A stretch of 64,000 bases of DNA from Verticillium longisporum. Its lineage: Eukaryota > Ascomycota > Sordariomycetes > Glomerellales > Plectosphaerellaceae. Shown piece by piece: positions 23,985 through 35,716 of the stretch. The translations under genes were made by a program, and so were the position numbers. The DNA lies in NCBI GenBank assembly GCA_019188255.1, contig JAETXT010000002.1, positions 2,232,001-2,296,000 on the forward strand. The letters are read 5' to 3'. Positions within the stretch are counted from its first letter, which is position 1; every line of letters starts with the position of its first letter. A model generated the notes under the pieces. It had not been told where the DNA came from. It did no database searches and saw nothing but the letters and a program-made list of their open reading frames with translations.

Positions 23985-24564
23985 CGTTTTGGAGGGTTTG
24001 GGACCGCTGTGATATAGATCACGCAGACAGCATGCGGCGGCGTCTCCCTAGCTCAGACAGCTGCCACAGTGGGCTTCGGAGTGCAGTCCTTGACGACGAG
24101 AAAGGCAGGCACCAAAGTTGTGTACGGAGGCTTCAAAACACTCGCGATAACTCGAGCCAAAGTCCACAGTCTGTCTTGTATAGCAGCGCGAGGGAAACGA
24201 AGTCGAGATGAGTTCATCAGGACCGGGTAATGGGATTTGGCTTCCCCGATAGTCAACATCCGCCCCGGTAACAGTGGGCGAGCGAGGCAGCGAGTGAGTG
24301 CAAGTCAGAGTGGATCCCTGCGCACGCTTCTAGACCCTGGGCCCCGTCGATCCCGCCTCGACCCGCATTGGCCAGCGCAAAAGTAGGCTGCGGGCGATTT
24401 CCCCCTTGTCCTTTACTTCCCGAAGAGAAAAAAAGTCCGCCGTCAGACCAGAACACCGCAACTTCACTTGCCGCGAATTATCTTCGACTGACTTGCTACC
24501 TCACCCGAATCCTCGAAATTTATCCAATTAACAGCTCCTTCGACACTATTGTTCAACCGCAAAC
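23985..24564. promoter_or_regulatory. Divergent promoter region
   Basis: About 580 bases separate the divergently transcribed HhH gene (-) and the zinc-binding protein gene (+), so both promoters must lie here. A 68-codon open frame on the minus strand (24259-24053) has no recognisable features and is not called. Confidence 0.45.
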
Positions 24565-24992
24565 ATGGGCAACGTAAGTCCTGCCTGAAACCCCTCCACC
24601 AATTCGCTGTTTGGCGGGGCAGGATGCCGATTGAGGGGCTGACCGATATGCGTGCTGCAGGGCAACAGGGCTCAGCAGAAGCGTGAACGCAACGCCGAGA
24701 AGGCCGGCAAGCCTGCCAAGTCGCAGCTGAAAGTGGTATGTTGCGCCGTGACATCGCCGGGAAAACCACAAGCTGATTGCGATGCTTCAGAACGCTGCCG
24801 CCAAGGATATCCAGTGCCAGATCTGCAAGGCTACCTTCTTGAAGACCACCAAGGCGCCCGCGTAAGTACAATCGCTTCCGATAGTATGACAATGGCCCCT
24901 GACTGACATGACGCAGTCTCACCGAGCATGCCGACAACAAGCACAAGAAGACCCTGCCCGACTGCTTCCCGACCTTTGGCGTCGAGGCATAA
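24565..24992 (+). CDS. Small C2H2-type zinc-binding protein (SERF-like N-terminus)
   Basis: Four exons: 24565-24573, 24661-24735, 24791-24861 and 24917-24992, encoding 76 aa. The first exon contains only ATGGGCAAC. The N-terminus (GNRAQQKRERNAEKAGK) resembles the 4F5/SERF family of small basic proteins. The C-terminal half has one zinc-binding unit: C37 and C40 in CQIC, then H56 and H61 in EHADNKH, matching the At2g23090/ZNF706-like domain. This architecture is conserved across eukaryotes; its molecular role is poorly known, and RNA or protein-aggregation related functions have been proposed for relatives. All three introns are consensus GT-AG with ctgac or similar branch sites, and the reading phase closes perfectly, so the model is secure despite its small size. 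Confidence 0.9.
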
Positions 24993-25213
24993 TCGGCCAG
25001 ACTGGGGCGATACAGACGTTCGGCAGGGATGAAAGCGGCGTACCGATGGTTGAAGATTCACGTGGTGTGAGGGCGGCGGGCGGTGGCATACAGCGATGGC
25101 GCATGGGAACCTTTGATTTAAACGAAGCAGAACGAAGCAACCAAAAAGAGAAGACTACCTACACGGGATGCGGACACGACTCCAGTCTTGGTTTCAAGTT
25201 GTGATATCATCAA

Positions 25214-26446
25214 TCAGTGCGCCGTGACAGGCGGAGCTCCAGCAGCGGGCAGTGTTACACTCACCCCCTTTTCAGCCTTTTTGAGCTGTGCCTCTTGCTC
25301 GCGAATGGCAGCCAGGATATCAGGATACCACTTCTCTCCGACGTCAGGATGGCTCTTGACCCTGTTCCGCAGCGTTGCCTCCCCCAGCGTCTTAGAGACG
25401 CCGCCCTTGCGAAATGTGAACTCGACGTCATCCAGCCGCTCCCCGCCATTTCTCTCGATGACCAGCTGGCGCTGCCTCCGCACCTCGTCCGGCACGCGCC
25501 CGACGCCGACGGTCTCGAGGTCCTCAAACTCGGCATCCCCGCGCACGCCCTGGAAGAACGGGATGGAGAACCGCGCGCCCTGGCCCGCCTCGGGCGACAG
25601 CACCCGGTGGGTCGTTGACACGCAGACGCCCTGCGTCAGCGCCTCGAGCCCCTGCCCGATGGCTACGACGAGCGTCCCGTCGATGGGCGGGCAGTCGATC
25701 CACTCGCCACGCACGTTCTGCACCTGCAGGCCGCGGTGCGCGCTCGCCTGCAAGAGGTAGCTCGTCAGCATGCTGTCCTTGTGCGGGCCGACGCCCTGGC
25801 CCTGGGCGTCGCCGAGGCCGAGCTCCTGCAGGTCCGGGTACTTGACCACCTTGAGCTTGTGCTGCTGGTGCGCGTCAAAGTACTTGTTGAACGCGTCCGC
25901 CGGGAGCTGGATTGCCTCGGCGATGAGGGACGTAAACGTGACGGAGATGGCGCCCATGCGATCCATGTAGTCTGTGAACGTCTGGCGGAAGTTCGGCAGC
26001 ACGGAAGGCGAGGGCCACTGGTTGGGGGCGTGCAGATTGTAGTAGAGGGGGTCCAGGGGACCCGGAACGGGATGCTCTGTTGAGAGATCAATCTGCTCTC
26101 TGTGGTCGGTGGCACCGGCTGTGATCTCTGCTGAGAGCTGAGAGTACCCGAGGAACGATTTTGCGTTCTTCATCTCAATTTTCAGTCTGAATCCGCGTCA
26201 GTCATGATGGCGAGGTGGGGCATCTTTGGGACCGAGCTGGACTCACTTCTCCTCCTGAGGAATCTCAAAGAAGCCCTTCCCTTCTGCGATGACTTTGCTG
26301 AAGAACTCATCCGAAATGCCGACATTCTTGAGATACAGGAAGCCAACTTCCAGGAGTGCATGGCGGAGGTCCTCAAGAAACTTGGGTTTTGTTTCGGGAT
26401 CACGGGCGAGTGCGAGGTCGAGAATCGGAATAGATGTGAAGGACAT
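25214..26446 (-). CDS. Isopenicillin N synthase-like 2OG/Fe(II) oxygenase
   Basis: Two exons on the minus strand (26446-26247 and 26186-25214, 60-nt intron) give 390 aa. The N-terminus (MSFTSIPILDLALARD ... ALLEVGFLYLKNVGI) is the DIOX_N domain of the plant/fungal IPNS-like family. The core has H202xD204 (VGPHKDS), H260 (STTHRV) and R272xS274 (GARFSIPFF), which are the metal ligands and the 2-oxoglutarate-binding pair, so it should be catalytically competent. FLGYSQLSAEITAGATDHRE is a typical substrate-side block of this subfamily. The substrate is unknown; relatives act in secondary metabolism or on small hydrophobic compounds. No polyketide, peptide or terpene synthase gene is nearby, so there is no evidence for a biosynthetic cluster. 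It converges on the zinc-binding protein gene, with 221 bases between the stop codons. Confidence 0.92.
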
Positions 26447-26899
26447 GTTGAAAGTTGGTGGCGAGCTTGTGACTTGTGCTGTGCTGCTGACTTGACGCAG
26501 GTGTCACAAACCCCCTTTGCAGATGATAGACGTGCGTGCGTGCGTGCTGGGGTATTTCATCAAGGGGGTGACTTGGCGGACTGGTAAATGATTTGGTATG
26601 CACAGAATCGAATGATGTTGAGGATTGAACCTAAGAATATGGTATATGCCCTTCACTGTCCAGTCATCTCATCAAGTGGACGGATGGCGTAATTCCGGCC
26701 GGCTATCGGTCTACGGCGCCCTTTGCCAGCGCCTTTTGACAGTCAACCCCGCATGTCTTGGCTAGCCGATCCGACCTCCGTCGGCAGGAAACGGCCCTCA
26801 TCTTCCGCCGTTGTTCTTCTTGTTCTTCCCTGCTCATGCAAAAACAGACGCACCCGTCAAAATGCCTAGCACGTAGTCAAGAACGCCTTGCATACAATT
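26447..26899. promoter_or_regulatory. Upstream region of the IPNS-like gene
   Basis: This 453-base gap between two minus-strand genes holds the oxygenase promoter and the 3' end of NAN1. No gene is supported. Confidence 0.4.
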
Positions 26900-29800
26900 C
26901 TAAGCCGCAGTGCTTGCCAGCGGCTTTGTGGTCAGTAGCCCGGTGACCTTGTAAAACATGTCCTCGATTGACGGCATGGCGAAGGCTGGCGCAGCGTCAA
27001 ACAGCTCCGCGAGCTTCTGCCTGCTCACGATCGCGGTGTGTGTCTCGTCATCATCCAGCTCCATGTTGTCTCCGTCCGTAGCGAAATCAATCTCGCTGGC
27101 CTGATCATCCTCATCGGCGTCGCCGTTCATCGCATCATCCTCAACCGTCGTGTCGAGACGCAGATCTTCCAGAGGCTTGGAGAGAGAGATCGCAGACTGG
27201 TCCGAAACCTCAGTGACGCTCCAGAGTTGAGCAGCATCGTCTAGAGCTACGAAGCCCGAGGAGCTCGCAGATGACACCAAGCTCGTAATGCGGTGAGGGA
27301 CCGTCTCAATGCAGAGAGGCTGAGGGTCCTCCGGCTTGAAGACCGCAATCTGCGAAGAGTATGCGAATGGAACGACCATGGCGAAAGTACGGGACTTCTT
27401 ATCGACTTGTAGGTGAGCAAAAGCTGCAGGCACCGAGGAAGCATCCCTCTTGGGCAGCTTTACGCCGTACTGCAGTTCGTCGGCCACTACATCATAGACC
27501 CGAAGGTCGTTGGACAGGGTGACAATGTACGGGAGAGAACCTGCAGTGAGCGGACATCGCCCTTCCACATGTTCTCCAGCATCGTACGTGTCTCGCCAGT
27601 GTGCGTGTCGACGATGTATACAGTCCCATCATCCCGGCTTCCAAAGGCAACAAACAGCGACGAGCCATCTTCTGAAAAGCTCATGCTGCCGCTTCGTTTG
27701 GCTGCCTTGTGGCCCTCGGAAGCAGGGATCACGTCTGCCCCGACATGGCTGCCCATGCCTACCGTAAGGCCGCAAGACCAAGACTGTAGAGATTGGCCCT
27801 TGGTATCTTTCGAAGTCAGGCCATCAGTCTGCCTCGTCTTGAAATGCCAGATTCGGACCAGGCCGTCATCTCCCAGGGTCGCAAATCTTGGCGCCGCAGG
27901 ATCCGCAGCCAGCGCAAGGACCGTCTCAGGTCTGCTGGTGGAATGAGGCGAATTGATGCGTGAAGTGAGAGCGAGGGATTCGTCCTCGGCGGAGACCGAC
28001 CAGAACTTGAGGTAGATTTCACGACGCTCTTGCACAAGGTGCTCCTTCGCGTCAGGCGACATGTTGTCGATGTCTCCCGTAGGCGGCGACCAGTCGTCCA
28101 CTGTTGCCAGCCATCGCGCATCCGAGGAAAAGGCAATGTGTGTGATAGCTGGTTCGGAAATGGGGTTTCCCTGCGCCGTAATGTTTACATCCGTGGGCTG
28201 TGTCCTTGCTAATGCTTGCTTGGAAACACTGGTAAAGGAATCAAGGTCGAAAGACTGAAGAATGGGTGCTGACTGTTGTGACCCAGACATCATCGCCTGC
28301 TGACCAGTGCCCACACAAACATGCAGCTTCGTTGCGTCCAGAGGGCTGAGAGCTGCCGGAATAGGGTGGCGGACATCTTTTGAGACCTCTCCCACCCTCT
28401 TAACCAAGGTATCCTTAGGCTGTGCGAAGTACCGAGCTGCCGATTGGATTCCTGACACGTACGTGACCGGCTTCATTTCAGAGGTCGAGATGACCATTGC
28501 CGAGTTATCGTCAAGGTGAACTGCGTAATGTGCGCCGCTCGGTGACACGACGATGTTCTCAATGGCGCCGGGAAGATGGGGAAGATATGTGGTGATGGCA
28601 GTATCGACTTGCCATAGTACGAGTGTGTTTTCGGAGCCACCGGAGACTAGATAGTGACCTGAGAGAAAATTAGTGACGGGCCCTCAAAGGAACCTATTGG
28701 AGCGCGCACCATCTTTTGACCACTTGACGCTGCGAACAGCCCGCCTGTGCCAGTGAAACTTCCTGGCCTGAACCTCTTTTTGCTTGGGCTTGGGGCCGCG
28801 CATGCTCTGCAGCTTCGTCATGATGTCGTTGTACAAGAAGATAGAGCCTCGGCCACATCCAATGATGACATCGAGAACCTCTGAGCTGGGTTTGACAGTT
28901 TGCTTCTTGGGTGTCGAGAGGCCTTGCTGACGGCTAGTGACCCTTATATCCAAAGTGCAGACGATGTCGCTTGTGTCGAAGTTGAAGAAGTCGCCTTCTA
29001 ACTCCAAGTCCTTCCCAGTGATCGTGCCAACCACTAGACCCTCGGAGTGGGCACCGACCACATATTTTCCATCAGCCGTGGCGCGCAGCATATGTATCGC
29101 TTGGTCCGGTCGGACGGTCTTGAAGAGAATCTGGGACGCGAGGTGGGAAGCGCCCTTGCGGCAGTATGCAACAATGGTGCCCTCGTCATTTTGCTTTTTC
29201 TCCGACACAAAGACAACATCGTGAACATCCTTGTTGACCTTAATCGCGGAAACGCAGAAGTCCAGTGCCGTATGAGACTTTGTCATCAGGGTATCTTCGG
29301 GCTTGATACCCTGTCTCCAGTTGAACTTCCATATCCTTCCATCAGAGCATCCAACCCAGACGAAGTCTGGTTCCACAGGCGAGAGATGAGTGGTGAGAAC
29401 TGAGGCAGCAGGGCCATCTTTGTTGTCTTTCGCAATCGGTAGGGGAATTCGTCGGACGAGGAGAGAGTCTGCTACAGAGTAGACTTGAAGGGAAGTGTGG
29501 TATGTGAGAATGAGGTGCCTATTTCATGTTAGACGAGTGTTGTAGCAGTTTGAATGTAACATACTTCGCATCACTGCTGAACACGGGGTCAATATCAGCG
29601 ATTCTGCCACCCAATGGCGATGAGATCTTCCAGCCATTGGACTCGCCTGCAGACTGCAGTTCGCTCTGGTCTTTCGATTTTGTTGTGGTATTCGCAGTCT
29701 CGCCGTTCTGCAACTCGGACAGAACCTTGAGGGCGTTCCCCTTGAGCTCGTTGGCATCCGATGTTCGTTTGTCTGATTTGGGCGTGGACTGCTTCTCGTC

Positions 29801-29914
29801 CTTGCGGTTGCGCTTGATGTCGGAGTTTCGTTGCTTGTCGCTGGCGTCACGCTTCCTCTTTTTATTCGGGTCCACGTCTCCCGCGCGGGGCTTCTGATCT
29901 GTCTTGCCGACCAT
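26900..29914 (-). CDS. NAN1: WD40 protein Nan1/Utp17 (WDR75-like), U3 processome (frame broken once)
   Basis: Nucleolar WD40-repeat subunit of the t-UTP/UtpA part of the small-subunit processome, needed for rDNA transcription and early 18S pre-rRNA processing. Exons 29914-29565, 29518-28710 and 28658-26900; introns are 46 and 51 nt. The N-terminus is strongly basic (PNKKRKRD, KRNRKDEK), then WD-type blades appear, for example WHRRAVRSVKWSKDG followed after splicing by HYLVSGGSENTLVLW, and a second beta-propeller region to about residue 850. The C-terminus (MPSIEDMFYKVTGLL) fits the family. Near 27530-27533 the frame changes: DVRSLQVLS is in one frame and YIVTLSNDLRVYDVV in the next. One extra base near the ggg/ccc run gives 972 aa. 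Assignment to Nan1/Utp17 rather than another Utp WD40 protein rests on overall architecture and the tail. Confidence 0.83.
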
Positions 29915-30347
29915 CGCGTTGTCCTTTTGAGCTGGTTCTGTCGGTCAGGGCAATGTGGGATACAGAGGCAACCGTTGATCACCACAGAAGTGCTCACAAG
30001 CAGTTCCAGGTGCAGGCCTTCAGAAAAAAAAGTTGCTGCCAGGCCCAGTCCCGCTTGAAAATTCGGGGCCGCAAGAGAGACGCACCACATGATTGGTGAA
30101 CTCACCCCACCTTCAGTACGCGATAAGATAAGAATTACCCGGTGAAAGCCCGTTGTTACACCAGGAAATTTCTCCATACCACGGCTACAGCTCTCACGCC
30201 TTTCTCGCGACGACAGTCTTCAATCACGACGACGATCATCCTCGCCGACCATCGTCCCCTACGAGAAAGCCGACTCTCGGTAACCCTTATACACGGTGGA
30301 CGCCTCAATTTCTATAATAACGATAATCCCCGAACGACGCCGCCAAG
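29915..30347. promoter_or_regulatory. Bidirectional promoter between NAN1 and RPB10
   Basis: The 433-base divergent gap separates two genes tied to ribosome and polymerase production. An A-rich run (cagaaaaaaaagttg, about 30021-30035) lies near the NAN1 side. No exact TATA box is evident. Confidence 0.55.
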
Positions 30348-30737
30348 ATGATTATCCCGGTTCGCTGCTTTTCTTGCGGCAAGGTTGGTTAGCCCCTGCG
30401 CCTTTGTCGCAAGGCACACCATTGACGATATCACAGGTGACAGGCGACTTGTGGGAGCGCTATTTGAAGCTTATTGACGACGGTATCGCCGACGGGTACG
30501 ATAAGGATCAATATCCCACGGAGGGGCCATTACTAACGGATGCGACAGAGACGCTATGGACGAGCTCGGTCTCAAGCGATACTGCTGCCGTCGCATGATC
30601 ATGACCCACGTTGATCTGATCGAGAAGCTTCTGAAGTACGTGCGGTGGCCACGCCAGAGCTTAAGAGTCACTCTGCTAACTCTGTCAGATACACTCCCGA
30701 TGGTCGTAACGAAAAGAAGAACAACCTGCCCGCATAA
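30348..30737 (+). CDS. RPB10: RNA polymerases I, II and III subunit Rpb10 (ABC10-beta)
   Basis: Small zinc-binding subunit shared by all three nuclear RNA polymerases. Four exons: 30348-30383, 30437-30495, 30549-30635 and 30689-30737, giving 76 aa (yeast about 70). The sequence carries the invariant [12 protein letters not shown] start and the [20 protein letters not shown] block. C7, C10, C44 and C45 are the four zinc ligands in the family's atypical CX2C...CC arrangement. The last intron has a consensus branch site (gctaac). Short exons meant no single long frame was visible, but every junction closes in phase. It is transcribed divergently from NAN1 across 433 bases. Confidence 0.97.
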
Positions 30738-33700
30738 GTAGGCGCATCCAGACGGCTAATCGAATGACCCGGGGGTTTCACAAACACGAACAAAGCATTG
30801 CAAGGCGTTTAAGGGTACACTGGAAGGAAGGTTTTCGAGTCACGGAACAGAGCAGGCGCTGAGACTATGCGCCAAGGCTAGGACACGGCAAACATGTCTG
30901 ATAAGCTTGTACGAATGCCAAACCTTTTGCTCAGTTGACCGAAGCCGGCGTCTGGCTCAGCTCGTGGGCCACGGCGCGCGTATTTGGATTCTCAGCGCTG
31001 TCACTACTGCCTGTACAAATACCCCGTTTGCATTTCCAAAACGGAAGTAATGCAGCCAGGCATCCTACTCCACTGGGCCAAACCAGAGGAGATTGAGTAA
31101 TGTGTCATGCCAGAGGTAGTGAGATCAGTAGGGCCCCGGGGCTAGCAAACCGCAGGTGGCGTTGGCAATATCACCGGTGCATCACTATGGCACCAGCCAT
31201 GTCATGGTTAGTAAGTTGCCGATGATACCAGTCAAGGTATCATCCGTCAAGCACAGCCCTGGAAGTCTGCCTCAGAGTACACAATACAAATGAGCTCGTT
31301 CTCGCGTCTACTTTCCATTTCACGGCTCTTGTCCCAACAGACCTGTCAAAAAGGGGCGTCGACGGGGCGTTCCTTGTTGGCGAAGGCCGAGTGTTACCAT
31401 TCACTCGGTGCCCTGCTCGTCATGTGAATGACAGCAACATAGCATCGCAAAGCCACATCGATCCTTCGAGCATGAAATCCATGCCTGTTTTGCTGGTTCA
31501 ATGTTGCTTCACCGTCCAACATGCATCCCCCAAGCGCCGCTGCGCTTGAGGATTATTGCCGGCGGCTGTGCTTGGGCCAACACCAGGTGGCCAGCTCTGC
31601 GGAGCATACCTTCTTCGGCAAGGGGACTGGCAGTAGCCGAGCAGGGTTCACTTTCGACCCTGGTACACCTCTTTCATCTACGATATAACGCCAAGTAGAG
31701 TCTTAATATGGCGGTCAGATGATGTTCCGCCGTTGAGATAATGGGCCGCGTCTGACCATTGTCGGCCACCGCGCTGGTAGTAGTGATGGGGCATCGGGTT
31801 CTACGGGCTGTCTTGAGCCCCGTTGGCATATCATAGGTTACACATGTCTCCTGTCGGCTACGATCTTTGGGCAAGCCGCATCCAGAAAGAGAGCTGACGC
31901 TCGGTGTCCAGATGCGTATCGGGCCAAGTTTGGCACATCACACCAGGTAGCAACGAGGACTAACGAGAGCCTGACCAAAACAAAAATTCCCTTTGACCAA
32001 AGCTACCAGTGCAAGATTGAGCAGTCGTCTGCGTTGGGTGGAGTGCATTTACTGCGGCATGTCGGCCCTCCAAACACGACCTGCACGAGGCACAGCTTTT
32101 GCCGCAAGCATCGCCAACTGACTTGCCGGAAGAGGAGCAACATCCGCGGGCTTTCAATGCCTGCGTTGTTGTCGGCGAGGACAATCAGGCGCCGAGATGG
32201 CACATCCAACACCAACAAGACGCAAAACAAAGCCACCAACAGGGCGAGGGGATTGGCCCAACAAAGCGGAGGTCCACCGCCATGCCGGCTTGCATCTCCT
32301 CGACGCGATGCATTGTTTTGAGCCGAGACGGGGCATGGGCCTTTCTTATCTTGTCATGTAGCTTCTCTTGGGGGATTCGGAGTACGCGAAGCGACACGCA
32401 GCTTAACGATGAGATGATCAAGCGATTTGGAGGAACGGGATGAACGCAATGGGCCCGGTAGCCGCGGAAGGATTCGCTTGGCCAGACGATGGGCATTTGT
32501 ACCGGATATGTGACCAGGGAAAATCGCTTGTGGCAGTGTTTTTCGACACTGCGTCAAGGATGCTGGCGCCTATGCAAGGTAATGTGGTTCGCGTACGTGA
32601 CGAAGAGGTCGGCATGACAGGCAAGCTGTCTGTCTCGATGGCCTTGGCGCATCTTCGTGCTCAAGCGGTAGTGTATTGGTCGACGGGTCCAAAAGAAATC
32701 GCGAATGTCAAAGCATTGAAAACAGTACCCGGTAGTGGACTCGAATAGAAAAAGGTGTCATGTCAATCATCGGCGGTGAGCAACAGAATGCTGGACCATG
32801 GAGGATGATCATACGGCAACAGGGCCGGGTCTAGGCTGTGGTCGTGACCCGATATTTGGGACGGGCTGATTTACCGGCCGTAAGACCTCCTAGCGCCGTG
32901 ATGGGGGAGACATAATCACATCACCAAAACAGCTGGCTGGGACAGTGGAGGGCCAGGGCATCTAGACACGATGCTGTTTGTTCTTCAAAGGTCTTATTCC
33001 GCCTGACGGTGTCGAGTACCCGATTCAACCTGTGTTTCCCACCATCAATTGCAGTAGAGAAAGAGAGGAACGCAACGTCTGTCGATAATTGCTTGCCTCT
33101 ATCTACCGTGGTCGGACTTGTTCGACTTTTCTCACAAAGTGTGCCTAAAACAAGTTGCGCAGTAGCACGTAGCTGATCGTCAGTGACCCCGCGTCTGCTT
33201 GTCTCAACCTAGAAGGCCTACAGGGATGCACCTTCCACCACATGCCATAGGCGCTTTCCCTCTGTTCGCTGGAAGGCCCCACAAGCACACCTGGTCTGCC
33301 TCCGCACACTAATAGACAGCCGCCGGACCAGATCCTTGGGAGCGATACACATCTGCTGGACTTGACATTCAGCCCTCTTCCGTGGTCCGCCACGGTCCCA
33401 TCTCCATCCTGCACCATCGGGCCAACATGATCTGGCCACCGTTTCTAGCCTCCCCCAGCCCCCCTCTCTCTCTTTCTCTCTCTCTCTGGACGTCAAGAGA
33501 TCACAAGGCTGGTTCTGCCTAGGAGGATGCTAATACTGTGGCGGCTTGATCAGAAATACGCAGCCTCAAGACCTGTTGAAGGTGCCATCCAACGTGGCTT
33601 CCAGAGACGACACTGGCAGAGTGAGAGCAACTGCCGAAACCAAAACCTACGATGAGCGAGAGGCCAAGTGACAATGGGATTGGCGAACGGTAAGACGTGT

Positions 33701-35716
33701 TTCAATTGGGGTGCCAAGACCACGGGCAGTTCATGTTTTCCATGACCAACATGGGTATAATGCCTGCAGTTTCTGCCCGGAGCTTGTGCCCGGTATGCGT
33801 TCCCTCTGGCTGGCCATCGACCAACCTCAATAGCAGCACATCACATCCGAAACACTCCCGCCTTACCTGGGCAGGCAGTGGGACAGCTCTTCGCCAGCAC
33901 GGTTTCGGCGGGCCTGTGCAGCATGCAAAGGTTCCTTTTCTTCGCCATAAAATTGCAGCGATAGCCGGGCGAGCAGAACTTCCTCCCTCCCGTTAGCGCT
34001 CAAGCGCCTTGGGTCGCAAGGCCAGTGAGGAGCCACGCGTGTCCGCATTGAGACCTGGACCGCATAACAATCCGATTGTTGCCCTCGCATCAGAACATGG
34101 CCTGCCTGGGATATCGGGAATCGCGCGGTGCCCACCTTCACAAGGTTCACGATCACCAACGCTGTCGTTCTAGGCTGGCTCCGGTCTAGCTTCAAAGGAG
34201 CTGCCCACCAGCGGAGCTCTTGGAAGCACCTCGGTGGAGGCAGATCAGGCAGGGAACGCCTGTGACTCGACGACAGACCATGTGGGTGCAGGCTGTTAAG
34301 CGCCGACGCCTGTCGCTTTCCCTGCAGCCCACCACTCCACTTGGATACCCCGTCTCGCAACATCATGCTGTCTGCGCACGCTCCCACTGGCCGCCTTTCC
34401 CCAGAGGGTTGTCTTGAAGCTGCTCGAGGAAAAAGACGCGCAGCTGCAAACCTAAGTGGTGCTACTCTGTACCATCTTTCCCGTCCCATCCTCCACACCA
34501 GGCTTACAAAGTACCCTGGCATCATCGAGCTACCTCGGGCGAAGAGGACGGTACCTGCCTGACACCACATCCGCATGCCTTGGACTGCCATACCTTGTTC
34601 CTCGTGCCCTTGATCCAGGTACATGTTCGTAGGGCAGAGTCATTGGGTCGTTCTCCAATTCTACTGGTGAACTCGTCTCCATGGCTGTCATGTTGAATGA
34701 AGCACCCTACTCAGAACTCACCACATCTGCTGCAGGTGCTTGTCTATTTGCGTCCACCGCGCGCTGCCTTTGATCCGTCGGGCTATCCCTGTCCAACTGG
34801 CTCGTCGTGAGTGAGTCGCCAGCTCTTCTCTGATGCGCGTTCCAAGTTATACATCAACTACAACATGAATTCAAGCTCGTCGACATGAATCAACGGCAAG
34901 CAAGCAAGCGACTCCAGTTGGACACCTGAGCCAGCCCAGCAATCTCGCTGTGAACTGCAGCCCTCGCTTTCTCGCAACTAGCGCCTAGCTGCCTACCTAG
35001 GTCGCAGCTGAATTGATTGTTCATCAGTCACCAGACACCAGCAGCAGCAGTAGCTCTGACAGCTAGCATCACGACACATCTAGTAGTCAAAGTAGAGGCA
35101 CCATCCTAGCCTTTCCAATCCACTAAACGGCCACCGTCAAGCTGACCCCAACCTCCGTCTCCATAAATTCCACGCTCCCCTGGGCGAACCTGGGTCCCCT
35201 GGACGTTGGAGGTTCTGGAAATTGTCGACAGGCGCACTTCCGTACCGAGCTACCTGGCCCCGGTCACCTTGGTGGGAGGCACAGACGGCCGCAGACTAGA
35301 CCCTTGGCCACCACCATTACCCCCATCCCCCAATCCCTCCTCAACCCACCACCATCATCTGGGTCATCTGCCTTAAGAGTGCCTGCCGTCCTTTCCTCCA
35401 AGCTTCGCCCTTCTCCACGAGCTAGCCCTTCGTCTGTGGCACAGCTCAAAAGACCACCAGGCCGGCCTGACGAGACCTGTCGCGCAGCTCGGCACCGCTT
35501 TACTTGGCTCCGCCAACGGGATCATCCTTCCACCGCGCCCTCCTTCTCCATTCGCAACCAACTTGATCGGCCAAGGCGCTCAGCAAACGTTGCTGTCGAA
35601 GTCTGTTGTAGTCTTTAAGGGAGGCGATCCTCCCATCGCGAACTGTCAGCGACCACGGCTAAACGAACCACTCGCGATCGACACGCTGTCTCATTATTGC
35701 ATCGGTTGATTTAGTC
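30738..35716. other. 5.0-kb gene-poor intergenic region
   Basis: No supported gene is present. Composition is normal, with no RIP. A 253-codon minus-strand open frame (34624-33863) and a 102-codon + frame (32440-32748) show no domain, no low-complexity pattern typical of proteins and no intron signals, so they are not called. There is a CT microsatellite at about 33464-33487. From about 34600 to 35716 the sequence is rich in C/T and A/C tracts, consistent with a long promoter and 5' leader for the following gene. Confidence 0.5.
33464..33487. repeat. CT microsatellite
   Basis: An imperfect (CT)n run of about 24 bases, interrupted once by TTT, within the gene-poor region. Confidence 0.8.

Noticed and set aside
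26600..26650. tRNA-like B-box on the minus strand (GGTTCAATCC)
   Set aside because: The flanking bases do not form a T-arm stem and no A-box or acceptor pairing is present.
33863..34624. 253-codon minus-strand open frame
   Set aside because: It has no domain, no coding-like pattern and no splice support, and it lies in a gene-poor region; a chance open frame in GC-balanced DNA is more likely.
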